A stretch of 64,000 bases of DNA from Luteimonas terricola (GTDB lineage Bacteria; Pseudomonadota; Gammaproteobacteria; Xanthomonadales; Xanthomonadaceae), in the NCBI RefSeq assembly GCF_004352845.1, contig NZ_SJRX01000007.1, positions 113,387 through 177,386 of the forward strand, given 5' to 3'. The notes under the pieces were generated by a model. That model made no database searches and was not told the DNA's origin. It saw only the letters and a program-made list of their open reading frames with translations. A program made the translations under genes and the position numbers. Of the stretch, positions 9,481 to 19,593 are shown piece after piece (position 1 is the stretch's first letter; each line of letters begins with the position of its first letter).

Positions 9481-9531
9481 CCGCGCATGGTAGCGCTCCA
9501 CGGCCCGGCACCGGGAGCATCCGACCCCGCA

Positions 9532-9537
9532 TATACT
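9532..9537 (+). promoter_or_regulatory. -10 element for the DUF4126 gene
   Basis: TATACT is the only AT-rich hexamer in the 88-bp gap between the divergent DUF6776 and DUF4126 genes, 31 bp before ATG 9569. No clear -35 is seen. Confidence 0.35.
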
Positions 9538-9568
9538 CCGCGCCATTGCAGCCCGCGGGAGCGCGGCC

Positions 9569-10150
9569 ATGTCAGAAGCCCATCTCTTCGCCGCCGGCGT
9601 CCTGCTCGCCTGGCTGGCCGGCGTCCGCGTCTACCTCACCGTATTCGGCGTCGGCCTGGCCGGCGCCTTCGGGTGGCTGGATCTTCCCGCGGCGCTTGAA
9701 GTCACTGCGTCGCCCTGGGTGCTGGGCGTCTCCGGCGTCCTGGCGGTGGTCGAGTTCTTCGCCGACAAGATCCCCGGTGTCGACTCCGGCTGGGACCTGC
9801 TGCAGACCCTGGCGCGGGTGCCGGCCGGCGCCTTCCTCGCCGCGGCCACGCTGTCGCCCGATGGCGACCTGTCGGCCGGCATGCTCGCCACCGGTGCCGG
9901 CGTGGCCCTCGGCAGCCACGCGCTCAAGGCCGGCAGCCGGGTGCTGATCAACGCATCGCCCGAACCGCTGAGCAACATCGGCGCCTCGGCCACCGAGGAC
10001 ATCGCCGCCATCGGCCTGCTGGCCCTGGCGCTGGCCAATCCGATGCTGGCGCTCGGCATCGCGCTGAGCCTGAGCCTGGTGCTTGCGCTGGCCCTGTGGT
10101 GGGTGTGGCGGCGGCTGTTCAGGCGTCGCCCGGTCGCCGGCGCGGACTGA
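9569..10150 (+). CDS. DUF4126 membrane protein
   Basis: This is a 193-residue integral membrane protein. Hydrophobic segments are at about 7-30, 45-63, 85-115, 130-150 and 155-178. The segment VVEFFADKIPGVDSGWD is the hallmark of DUF4126, and the C-terminus is basic (WRRLFRRRP). GGGAG lies 8 bp before ATG 9569. The function is unknown. It is followed by the response-regulator gene after 109 bp, with no obvious functional link. Confidence 0.8.
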   Translation: MSEAHLFAAGVLLAWLAGVRVYLTVFGVGLAGAFGWLDLPAALEVTASPWVLGVSGVLAVVEFFADKIPGVDSGWDLLQTLARVPAGAFLAAATLSPDGDLSAGMLATGAGVALGSHALKAGSRVLINASPEPLSNIGASATEDIAAIGLLALALANPMLALGIALSLSLVLALALWWVWRRLFRRRPVAGAD

Positions 10151-10259
10151 GCGCGACGCGCGTCGCACGCCCCCGGCTCCGGTTCGTTGTAGGCTTGGCG
10201 ATTCGGGGGACGCGCTGGACGCGGCGGGCCTCCGTTTTCGCCCACGGAGGAGCCCCGCA

Positions 10260-12119
10260 GTGAGCGCAGCACCCGGCACACGGTCCCTGGCGGGCACCGG
10301 CACGACAGCGCCACTGCCCGTGCCGGCCCGCGCCGAGTTCCCACCGGCCGGCTACTGGCGCCGCTGGTGCGAAGACGCTGCCTCCCCGGTGTCCGTGCGC
10401 ATCGACCTGCCCCCGGCGGAGCCGCCTCCGCCGGCCGTCACTCCGCCGGTCGCCGCCGACGGCAGCACCGAGGCGCCCTACCGCGTACTGGTGGTCGAGG
10501 ACGACCTCAGCCAGGCCCTGTTCGCCGAGAGCGTACTGAGCGGCGCCGGCATGCAGGCCGCCGTGGTCTCGGTGGCAAACGAAGTGATGGCCTCGCTGGA
10601 CGCCTTCCGCCCCGACCTGGTGCTGATGGACCTGCACATCCCGGGCATGGACGGCGTCGAACTCACCAACCTCATCCGCAACCACGAGGCGCACGGGCAC
10701 GTGCCGATCGTGTTCCTCACCGGTGACCCGGACCCCGAGCGCCAGTTCGAAGCCCTCGAAACCGGCGCCGACGACTTCCTCACCAAGCCCGTGCGTCCGC
10801 GCCACCTCATCGCCGCGGTGCAGAGCCGCGTGCGCCGCGCACGCGTGCTCCAGCGCGAGCGCAGCGGCAGCGGCCGCCATCCCGTCACCGGCCTGTACAC
10901 CCGCTCGCACATGCTGCAGCGCCTGAATTCGGTGATCCCCGGCGACGGCAAGGGCGCGCTGTACATGGTCGAGGTCGCCGGCATCGGTGCCCTGCGCGAC
11001 CGCTACGGCTATGCCGGCCTGGAACAGCTGCTCACCGATGCCGCGGGCCGCATCGGCGCAGCCGCGGCCGGGCACGCCGTGTCGCGCCTGAGCGACAGCA
11101 TCTACCTGGTCCACGCCGCGGGAGTCGCCACCGACCAGCTTCCCGAAAGCGCGCGCGCCCTGCGCGACGCCCTCGGCCGCGAAGGCTTCACCGTGAACGA
11201 TGAATCGGTGCGCCTGCGCGCCTTCGTCGGCTATACCACCCTGGCCCATGCCTATGGCGATGCCAGCAGCGCGCTGGCCGCGGCCGAGCGCGCCCTGCGC
11301 GAGGCCCGCGCCCAGCCCACCGCGGTGGCCGGCTACCAACCACCGCGCCAGCGCGACCACGATCAGGCCGTGGCCGAGTCCGTGCGCCAGGCGCTGGCCG
11401 ACAACCGCTTCGAACTCGCGTTCCAGCCGGTGGTGGCCGTGGCCGGCGGCGACGAGGCCCAGTTCCAGACCCTGCTGCGCATGCGCCGGGACGACGGCAG
11501 CCTGCTGCCCGCGGCGGAGTTCCTGCCCGCCGCCGATGCCGCCGACCTCATGCACGACATCGACGCGTGCGTGCTCGAGCTGGCCGTGACGGTGCTGCAC
11601 CAGCGCGCGGAGGCGGGCAAGCCGGTGCGCCTGTTCGTCTCGCAGTCCGCGCGCAGCCTGGCCCGCGACGGCCACGCCGACCATGTGCTGGGCATGCTCG
11701 CCGCCTACGGCGTGGAGGGCGAACGGATCGTGATCGACGTTCGCCAGGACGAGGCCCTGATCCATGCCCTTGCCCTGCGCGAATTCTGCGACGCCATGGT
11801 CCCCGCGGGCGTGCAGCTGTGCCTGGGCCAGTACCAGTCCGGCCGCGAGGCCGACGCCCTGCTCGGCCAGCTGCCGCTGGGCTACGTGCGCCTGGCGTCG
11901 CGCTATTCGCAGAAACTCGACGATCCTTCGGCACGCGACGCGATGCGCGAGGCAATCGAGCGCGCACACCGCCTCGGCCTGTACGTCATCGGCCAGCAGG
12001 TGGAGGATCCGCAGGCCGCGGCCACGCTCTGGATGAGCGGCGTCGACTTCATCCAGGGCAACCTGGTGCAGCAGGCGGCGGGCGGACTGGACTACGACTT
12101 CGACCACTCGGTGCTCTGA
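10260..12119 (+). CDS. response regulator with degenerate GGDEF and EAL domains (FimX-like)
   Basis: The 619-residue protein starts at GTG 10260, chosen because GGAGGAG at 10246-10252 is an excellent ribosome site 7 bp upstream. A Pro-rich leader precedes a receiver domain (about 75-195) with phospho-acceptor D124 in LMDLHIPGMDG and TKP. The GGDEF-like domain (about 210-365) has RLSDSIYLV where GGDEF should be. The EAL-like domain (about 380-610) has FQTLLRM in place of the EALLR catalytic segment. It therefore probably makes and breaks no cyclic di-GMP and may instead bind it, as FimX does for type IV pili. The next gene, a hybrid kinase, starts 2 bp after the stop and is the likely partner. 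Confidence 0.85.
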   Translation: MSAAPGTRSLAGTGTTAPLPVPARAEFPPAGYWRRWCEDAASPVSVRIDLPPAEPPPPAVTPPVAADGSTEAPYRVLVVEDDLSQALFAESVLSGAGMQAAVVSVANEVMASLDAFRPDLVLMDLHIPGMDGVELTNLIRNHEAHGHVPIVFLTGDPDPERQFEALETGADDFLTKPVRPRHLIAAVQSRVRRARVLQRERSGSGRHPVTGLYTRSHMLQRLNSVIPGDGKGALYMVEVAGIGALRDRYGYAGLEQLLTDAAGRIGAAAAGHAVSRLSDSIYLVHAAGVATDQLPESARALRDALGREGFTVNDESVRLRAFVGYTTLAHAYGDASSALAAAERALREARAQPTAVAGYQPPRQRDHDQAVAESVRQALADNRFELAFQPVVAVAGGDEAQFQTLLRMRRDDGSLLPAAEFLPAADAADLMHDIDACVLELAVTVLHQRAEAGKPVRLFVSQSARSLARDGHADHVLGMLAAYGVEGERIVIDVRQDEALIHALALREFCDAMVPAGVQLCLGQYQSGREADALLGQLPLGYVRLASRYSQKLDDPSARDAMREAIERAHRLGLYVIGQQVEDPQAAATLWMSGVDFIQGNLVQQAAGGLDYDFDHSVL

Positions 12120-12121
12120 AG

Positions 12122-14692
<2,571 letters not shown>

Positions 14693-14726
14693 GCGGCCTG
14701 CGCGGAGGATGCAGGACCGGGCGGCG

Positions 14727-15197
14727 TCAGCCGCCCATCTTCGACTGCAGGTAGTTCTGTTCGCCGACGCGGTCGATCAGGTCGAGCTGGGTCTCGATCC
14801 AGTCCACGTGCTCTTCCTCGGAGTCGAGGATGTCCTTGAACAGGCGGCCGCTGGTGTAGTCCTTGATGCTGTCGCAGTACTCGATGGCCTCGCGAAGCAC
14901 GGGCAGGCCGTCGAGCTCCAGCGACAGGTCGCACTCGAGGATCTCGCGCGGCGACTCGCCCACGCGCAGCTTGCCCAGCGCCTGGAAGTTCGGCAGCCCT
15001 TCGAGGAACAGGATGCGGTCCGCCAGCTGGTCGGCGTGCTTCATCTCGTCGATCGATTCCTCGTACTCGTGCTTGGCGAGGTCTTCGAGGCCCCAGTTCT
15101 TCAGCATCTTGGCGTGCAGGAAGTACTGGTTGATCGCGGTGAGTTCGTTGAACAGCGCCTGGTTGAGGTACTTGATGACCTGGGGATCGCCCTTCAT
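14727..15197 (-). CDS. bfr: bacterioferritin
   Basis: This is a 156-residue heme-containing ferritin of 24-mer type that stores iron. All ferroxidase ligands are at the canonical positions: E18, E51, H54, E94, E127 and H130. M52 is the heme-ligating methionine. GGAGG precedes the ATG. The bfd gene lies upstream on the same strand, 166 bp away. Bfd releases iron from Bfr, so the pair makes a storage and release unit. Confidence 0.97.
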   Translation of the reverse strand: MKGDPQVIKYLNQALFNELTAINQYFLHAKMLKNWGLEDLAKHEYEESIDEMKHADQLADRILFLEGLPNFQALGKLRVGESPREILECDLSLELDGLPVLREAIEYCDSIKDYTSGRLFKDILDSEEEHVDWIETQLDLIDRVGEQNYLQSKMGG

Positions 15198-15363
15198 GGC
15201 ATGCCTCCGGCTGGCGTGGGGAAGATGCCGGGGACTCTAGCGCCAACCGGCGCGGCATGCCGGAACGCGAATCGTGATCATCCCCAACCGCATCCGGGCG
15301 GGGCGAGGCCAGCGGTGGGCCGGGGAGGCGCCAGTTTGCGCGGAGCGCCCGGAGGCGCGTGCC

Positions 15364-15570
15364 TCAGGCCGCGTTGGCGAGGGGCAGGACCTGCACGGCC
15401 TTGCGGGCAGCGGCGGCGTCTTCCAGCAGGCCGGTTGCAGTGCCGACGCAGCTTCCGCAGGCAGCGCCACAACCCGTGCGCATGGTGAGCTCGGTCATGC
15501 TGCCGCAGCCCGCGGCCGCGGCCTCGCGGATCTCATGGTCGGTGACCCCGTTGCAGACACAGACGTACAC
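15364..15570 (-). CDS. bfd: bacterioferritin-associated ferredoxin
   Basis: This is a 68-residue [2Fe-2S] protein with the Bfd pattern C4-x-C6 and C38-x2-C41 (MYVCVCNGVTDHEI, CGSCVG). It reduces the heme of bacterioferritin so that stored Fe(III) can leave as Fe(II). A strong Fur box lies 39 bp upstream of its start, consistent with induction under iron starvation. bfr follows downstream after 166 bp and may be read from its own promoter. Confidence 0.95.
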   Translation of the reverse strand: MYVCVCNGVTDHEIREAAAAGCGSMTELTMRTGCGAACGSCVGTATGLLEDAAAARKAVQVLPLANAA

Positions 15571-15608
15571 GGCGTACTCGGAGAATTGGGACGCCGATGA
15601 TTGTCATG

Positions 15609-15627
15609 GAGAATGAGAATGATTGTC
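15609..15627 (-). promoter_or_regulatory. Fur box upstream of bfd
   Basis: GAGAATGAGAATGATTGTC matches the 19-bp Fur consensus at 15 of 19 positions. It sits 39-57 bp before the bfd start on the minus strand. Its distal end overlaps the stop codon of rppH (15626-15628), so iron control of bfd is embedded at the 3' end of the neighbouring gene. Confidence 0.8.
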
Positions 15628-16216
15628 AATCCTGCGCGACGGGGCGACGTGCCGGCCCCGGACCCTGCCCCGCCGCCCGGGCCGACCGGCCGCGGGACCG
15701 CTGCGCCTCGAGGCTGATCGTCGGCACCGCCCGGGGCCCGGCCACCTCCCGGGCAAAGTGGGCGAGGTGCTGCAGGGCGCGGGCATAGACGCCGCGCTTG
15801 AAGGTGACCACGTGCTCCAGCGGGTACCAGAAGTCCACCCAGCGCCAGTGGTCGAACTCGGGCTTGTCGGTCAGGTCCAGGCGCAGGTCGGCGTCGGCCC
15901 CGGTGAAGCGGAGCAGGAACCAGACCTGCTTCTGGCCGATGCAGACCAGGCGGTCGTTGCGACGGATGGCGCGCGACGGCAGCCGGTAGCGCAGCCAGCC
16001 CGGCGTGGCCCCAAGCACGTCGACGTGGCCGGGCAGCAGCCCGGTCTCCTCCTGGAGCTCGCGGTACATGGCCTCGATCGGCGTCTCGTCGGAGTTCATC
16101 CCGCCCTGCGGGAACTGCCAGCCGTCGCGGCGCACGCGGCGCGCCCAGAACACCCGGCCATCCGGGTGCATCAACACAATGCCCACGTTGGGGCGATAGC
16201 CGTCCGGATCGATCAC
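15626..16216 (-). CDS. rppH: RNA pyrophosphohydrolase RppH (GTG start)
   Basis: RppH removes pyrophosphate from 5'-triphosphate mRNA ends and so starts 5'-dependent decay. It is 196 residues. The N-terminus reads [14 protein letters not shown], and the Nudix box [20 protein letters not shown] is at 38-57. WQFPQGG is the typical lead-in, and the [18 protein letters not shown] region follows. The conserved start falls on GTG at 16216. The last 40 residues are Arg/Gly-rich and variable. The stop codon lies within the Fur box of bfd. Confidence 0.95.
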   Translation of the reverse strand: MIDPDGYRPNVGIVLMHPDGRVFWARRVRRDGWQFPQGGMNSDETPIEAMYRELQEETGLLPGHVDVLGATPGWLRYRLPSRAIRRNDRLVCIGQKQVWFLLRFTGADADLRLDLTDKPEFDHWRWVDFWYPLEHVVTFKRGVYARALQHLAHFAREVAGPRAVPTISLEAQRSRGRSARAAGQGPGPARRPVAQD

Positions 16217-16309
16217 GATGCGGACTCCTGAGGTCTTTCGACGCTTCCAGCGTCACTGCGACCGACTCTGCCACGGGCCGCCGGGGGCGACAAGCCGCGG
16301 TCGCTTGAT

Positions 16310-16338
16310 TTGACGTCGGCGCCGGCCCAGTGGACAAT
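16310..16338 (+). promoter_or_regulatory. sigma70-type promoter of tRNA-Met
   Basis: TTGACG (16310-16315) and GACAAT (16333-16338) are separated by 17 bp, 34 bp before the tRNA. This is the best -35/-10 pair seen in the window. Confidence 0.7.
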
Positions 16339-16372
16339 CGCCGGCTCGCCGCGAGCAGCGTGCGAACCCTAT

Positions 16373-16449
16373 GGCTATGTAGCTCAGCTGGTTAGAGCAC
16401 GGCACTCATAATGCCGGGGTCGGTGGTTCGAGTCCACCCATAGCCACCA
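16373..16449 (+). tRNA. tRNA-Met (CAU), elongator type
   Basis: The 77-nt gene has an encoded CCA end. The acceptor stem GGCTATG pairs with CATAGCC. The D-arm is AGCTCAGCTGGTTAGAGC, and the anticodon stem CGGCA/TGCCG carries loop CTCATAA with anticodon CAT. The T-arm contains GGTTCGAGTCC. The body follows the E. coli elongator Met tRNA closely. It lacks the three G-C pairs of the initiator anticodon stem. A CAU tRNA modified to read Ile AUA is the alternative but less likely. Confidence 0.95.
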
Positions 16450-16481
16450 ATTTACTCTTTAAATCAGCAAGTTGTACGCGC

Positions 16482-16508
16482 AACCCCGCCATCGCTGCGG
16501 GGTTTTTT
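16482..16508 (+). terminator. intrinsic terminator after tRNA-Met
   Basis: The stem AACCCCGC/GCGGGGTT (8 bp) with a 7-nt loop is followed by six Ts at 16503-16508. It ends the tRNA transcript 33 bp after the CCA. Confidence 0.9.
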
Positions 16509-16509
16509 G

Positions 16510-16885
16510 TGCCCGAAGATCACGCACAAAAACGATTGAGGGTCATCGACTCCTGCGATCGGCCCAGAACGCGCTGCCGGCGCCGTCGGTGAACGGCGCG
16601 CCGGTGATGACAGCTTGGGGTCATCGCCGGGCGTCGTAGTCGAAGCTGGATTTCATTTCGTCGACGGCTGCGATCTGCCAGGCCAGCTGCTTCGTCGCGC
16701 CCTGGCGCGACATGCGGGCAGGCCACGCACAGGGCCATGGACAGGGCGGACACGGCAAGGATGCGACGCATGGGCACTCCGGCTGAAACGCGAGCGGGTG
16801 CTCCCAAGAGCGCCAATCATGCCGCAAGCGGGGTTATGCCCGGCCGGGGCGGTGCGACCCACGGGAGACCGGCCGGCGGACGCGG
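16510..16885. other. 376-bp region without a confident intact gene
   Basis: The region separates the tRNA terminator from the diheme peroxidase. It contains only the probable broken small gene at 16621-16771 on the minus strand. I see no other promoter, repeat or RNA signature in it. Confidence 0.5.
16621..16771 (-). pseudogene. possible frameshifted small exported protein
   Basis: From ATG 16771 one frame gives a convincing secretion or lipoprotein signal, MRRILAVSALSMALCVAC, and then degenerates into an Arg-rich tail that looks non-coding. In the next frame a protein-like segment, GATKQLAWQIAAVDEMKSSF, runs to a TGA at 16621. A one-base slip between about 16710 and 16720 would join them into a protein of about 49 residues. 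Either the gene is broken or the assembly has an error. The family is not recognised. Confidence 0.3.
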
Positions 16886-18439
16886 TCACAGCGCGCGCAG
16901 GAACGCCGCCATGTCGCGCTTCTCGCGCTCGCTCATGTCGATCTCGAAGCGGGTGTCGTAGAACTCCACCACCTTCTCCAGCGACGGCGCGAAGCCATTG
17001 TGGAAATACGGCGGACGCGCGGCCAGGCCCCGCAGGATCGGACCCTTGAAGCGCCCGATGTCGGCCCACTTGCCGGTGATCAGCGCCAGTCCCGGATCGG
17101 TGGTCTGCACGCGATCACCATTGGACTTGCGCACCAGGGTGTACAGCGGCATGTCCGGCGTGCGACGCGATGCATCGGTCAGGCCCAGATCCAGCGGCAG
17201 GGTCACCGTGTGGTTGCCGACGTTGGGGGCGTTGTGACAGGTGCTGCAAGTGCCACGGATGCTCGTCACGCCCAGGGCGTCGTTGAGGCCGGCGACGCCG
17301 CCGATATCGATCGGCATCTCGTTGAACAGACGCTCGCCACGCGCGATCGACGCGCGCTGAGCCTGGACACGCCCCCTTTCGGGCTGGCGGCTCCAGCCCG
17401 CGAACAGGTCCATGGCGCGCGGATCGAACGCGGCACCGGTGGGATCCGCACCGAGCGTGTCGTTGATGCCGATGTGGAAGCGCTGGTTGGCGAGGATGCG
17501 CGGCCCGCCCAGGGCATCGTCGGCATTGAGATAGCCGGCGACGTCATCGCGGACCTGCGCCGTGGTGAGTCCGGTTTCAAAGGCCACGATGTCGGCGATC
17601 TGTTCGGGGGTCGGGTCCAGGCCCTCGGCGTGGCCGACGGTGGCGGAAGTGACCTGCCGGATCAATGACTCGGTCAGCACCGCATTGCTCTGGCCGGCAT
17701 GCATCGGTGGCAGGAAGGCGGTAGTGGTTTCGCGGCCGTCCCACATGACGCCGGTCAGGAACGCGAGGTTGGTCGACGGCAGCGGCCGTCGGAACAGCGA
17801 GAGCTCCTTGGCGCTGGCATAGCCGTAGGGGTCGTCCACGGCGGCCAGCACGAACTCCGCATCTTCGGGTATCCCGATCCCGACCCGGATCACCCCGCGG
17901 CGGAGCAGCATGCTGTAGGCACGGCGCCGCGCCTGCGTCGTCGAAACATCGGCCCGTGGTGAGTTGGAGCCGTCGTTGGGCCTGAACAACGGGTCGGTGC
18001 CGTCGGTGGCGTCGAACCGCGCCTGGATCTCGCGCGGCGTGATCGACCAGGCCGCGCCCATCTCGTGGCAACTCGAGCAGGAGCGACCGTTGCGCCCCAG
18101 GCTCTGGAAGAAGGCGGACTGCAGATCGATCGCCCCCAAGCGGTTGACGCTGCGCAGCCAGCCGGCGGGATTGCGCGTGGTCATCGAGTCGCTGGTGGTC
18201 GCCGACGACGCCAGGGTGGCGGCTTCCAGCGGGGCCGACGCGATGTTCAAGGAAGGCGACAACGCTTCAGCCGCAACTTCAGCGTCCGCGCGCGCCGGAA
18301 CGGTCATTCCGGCCAAGCGGTCGAGCGCCTGCCGCAGCGGCGAGGTGGCCGGCAACGCGAGGACCAGGCCGGCCGCGCTCGCGATGCCGATTCCGGTTGC
18401 CAGCACGATCGCGCGCTGTCTGCTCTTTCCAATGTTCAT
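16886..18439 (-). CDS. diheme cytochrome c peroxidase / MauG-family protein
   Basis: The 517-residue exported protein has an N-terminal signal or anchor (about 10-30) and two c-type heme motifs, CSSCH at 121-125 and CSTCH at 398-402. The spacing is wider than in short bacterial peroxidases. The C-terminal PPYFHNGFAPSLEKVVEFYD segment is typical of the MauG/CcpA superfamily. It would act in the periplasm, reducing peroxide or oxidising a partner. A secreted protein of unknown function lies 125 bp upstream on the same strand, so the two are probably co-expressed. The natural substrate cannot be told from sequence. Confidence 0.88.
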   Translation of the reverse strand: MNIGKSRQRAIVLATGIGIASAAGLVLALPATSPLRQALDRLAGMTVPARADAEVAAEALSPSLNIASAPLEAATLASSATTSDSMTTRNPAGWLRSVNRLGAIDLQSAFFQSLGRNGRSCSSCHEMGAAWSITPREIQARFDATDGTDPLFRPNDGSNSPRADVSTTQARRRAYSMLLRRGVIRVGIGIPEDAEFVLAAVDDPYGYASAKELSLFRRPLPSTNLAFLTGVMWDGRETTTAFLPPMHAGQSNAVLTESLIRQVTSATVGHAEGLDPTPEQIADIVAFETGLTTAQVRDDVAGYLNADDALGGPRILANQRFHIGINDTLGADPTGAAFDPRAMDLFAGWSRQPERGRVQAQRASIARGERLFNEMPIDIGGVAGLNDALGVTSIRGTCSTCHNAPNVGNHTVTLPLDLGLTDASRRTPDMPLYTLVRKSNGDRVQTTDPGLALITGKWADIGRFKGPILRGLAARPPYFHNGFAPSLEKVVEFYDTRFEIDMSEREKRDMAAFLRAL

Positions 18440-18564
18440 GGCATTTTCCCCGGCCGGGTTCGCGGTGCGGTTCGATACGCGTCTTGGCTAAGCATTTCGG
18501 CCGCAGGGCTGCCGCCGGCCGGCGTGACCGGCGGCAGCTGTGCGGGCGTCACGCTGGGCGTGGA

Positions 18565-19095
18565 TCAGAACGCATGGCGGCAGCTCACAATCGGGTTGTA
18601 GTCGGCGAACACGCCGAGCGGATTGCCGCGCCAGACCCACGCATGCAGCGCCCATATCTGGAAGCGCTCGTTCCAGTGGAACGTCCGGTCGAACAACACC
18701 GGGGCGGGCGCGGACTCCGGCGCGATCACGATGTATTCCACCGCCACCAGCCGCATCGATCCGTCCCACTCGGGCTCGTAGATCAATGCCTGGGGACGGG
18801 TCGGATCGAGCACGCCGAAATTGCCGGGATTGACGAAGTGGTAGCCCATGCCGCCGCTGGCGCTGTCCAGGCATTCGAGCGTTTCGGGCACGGGCACCCC
18901 CCAGCCGCCGGCCTGCGTGGCCAGGTCGAAGTCGTGGTAACGGGCGGTGGCGGCCCTCAGGGCTGCCAGCTGCTGGCGGACTTGCGGTGTGAGTTTTTCT
19001 TCGTGTGTCGCGCCGTCACCGTCGGCCAGCACCGGCGACGATGACGCGGCAAGGCACAGCGCGAGCACTGCGAACGCGGCGGAATGGATACGCAT
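18565..19095 (-). CDS. secreted conserved protein of unknown function
   Basis: The 176-residue product has a Sec signal ending near LADGDG (about residue 25). A helical N-terminal part (QVRQQLAALRAATARYHDFD) is followed by a conserved-looking C-terminal core, GGMGYHFVNPGNF, LIYEPEWDG, LVAVEYIVIAPE and LHAWVWRGNPLGVFADYNP. I recognise this as a recurring hypothetical family in environmental proteobacteria but know no function for it. It sits upstream of a diheme peroxidase and may be its periplasmic partner. Confidence 0.75.
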   Translation of the reverse strand: MRIHSAAFAVLALCLAASSSPVLADGDGATHEEKLTPQVRQQLAALRAATARYHDFDLATQAGGWGVPVPETLECLDSASGGMGYHFVNPGNFGVLDPTRPQALIYEPEWDGSMRLVAVEYIVIAPESAPAPVLFDRTFHWNERFQIWALHAWVWRGNPLGVFADYNPIVSCRHAF

Positions 19096-19320
19096 CGGAA
19101 TGTCCTCTTCGGAGCCGGGGTCTGGGACCGCCCTGCAGCTGACTCCGCGACGCCGGGCGGCAATTCACGAGTCGACAGCTTCGGACCGCGCCGCAGCGGG
19201 CGGGAGTGACACACCGGGACTTCACGGTGAACCCGGCCGAACGGCGGATTACCGCGGCGCAGCGGGCGCTATAGTCGGTCGCGTCCACCCATAGGCCGCG
19301 CAGGCCACGAAGGAGCCGAC

Positions 19321-19593
19321 ATGCCACAGTTCGTAATCGAACGCAGTGTCCCGGGCGCGGGCGGATTGTCCCAGGCGCAGCTGGACGAAACCTCCCGGCA
19401 ATCGCTGGGCGTGCTGCAGGAACTCGGACCCGACATCCAGTGGATCCACAGCTACGTAACCGACGACAAGATCTACTGCATCTACTTCTCGCCCGACGAA
19501 GCGCTGATCCGGGCACACGCGCGGGAAATGGGCCTGCCGGCCGACCGGATTTCCGCGGTGAGGCACTTGCTGGACCCGCTCAAGCAGGCGTAA
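19321..19593 (+). CDS. DUF4242 protein
   Basis: The 90-residue ferredoxin-like-fold protein reads MPQFVIERSVPGAG, with ETSRQSLGVLQELGPDIQWIHSYVTDDKIYCIYFSPDE and a C-terminal helix. It belongs to the DUF4242 group, related to the Streptomyces nickel-binding SCO4226 protein. No signal peptide is seen. ATG 19321 follows GGAG by 5 bp. Its last 14 bases overlap the 3' end of the convergent regulator gene, which is unusual. Metal binding is possible by family but unproven. Confidence 0.85.
   Translation: MPQFVIERSVPGAGGLSQAQLDETSRQSLGVLQELGPDIQWIHSYVTDDKIYCIYFSPDEALIRAHAREMGLPADRISAVRHLLDPLKQA

Noticed and set aside
11567..12121. Upstream extension of the hybrid kinase frame
   Set aside because: It overlaps the EAL-like domain of the previous gene in another frame. 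ATG 12122 begins with membrane helices as expected.
16520..16816. 98-codon minus-strand frame as an intact gene
   Set aside because: Only the first part, after an internal ATG, looks like a signal peptide; the rest is Arg-rich noise and the better continuation is in another frame.
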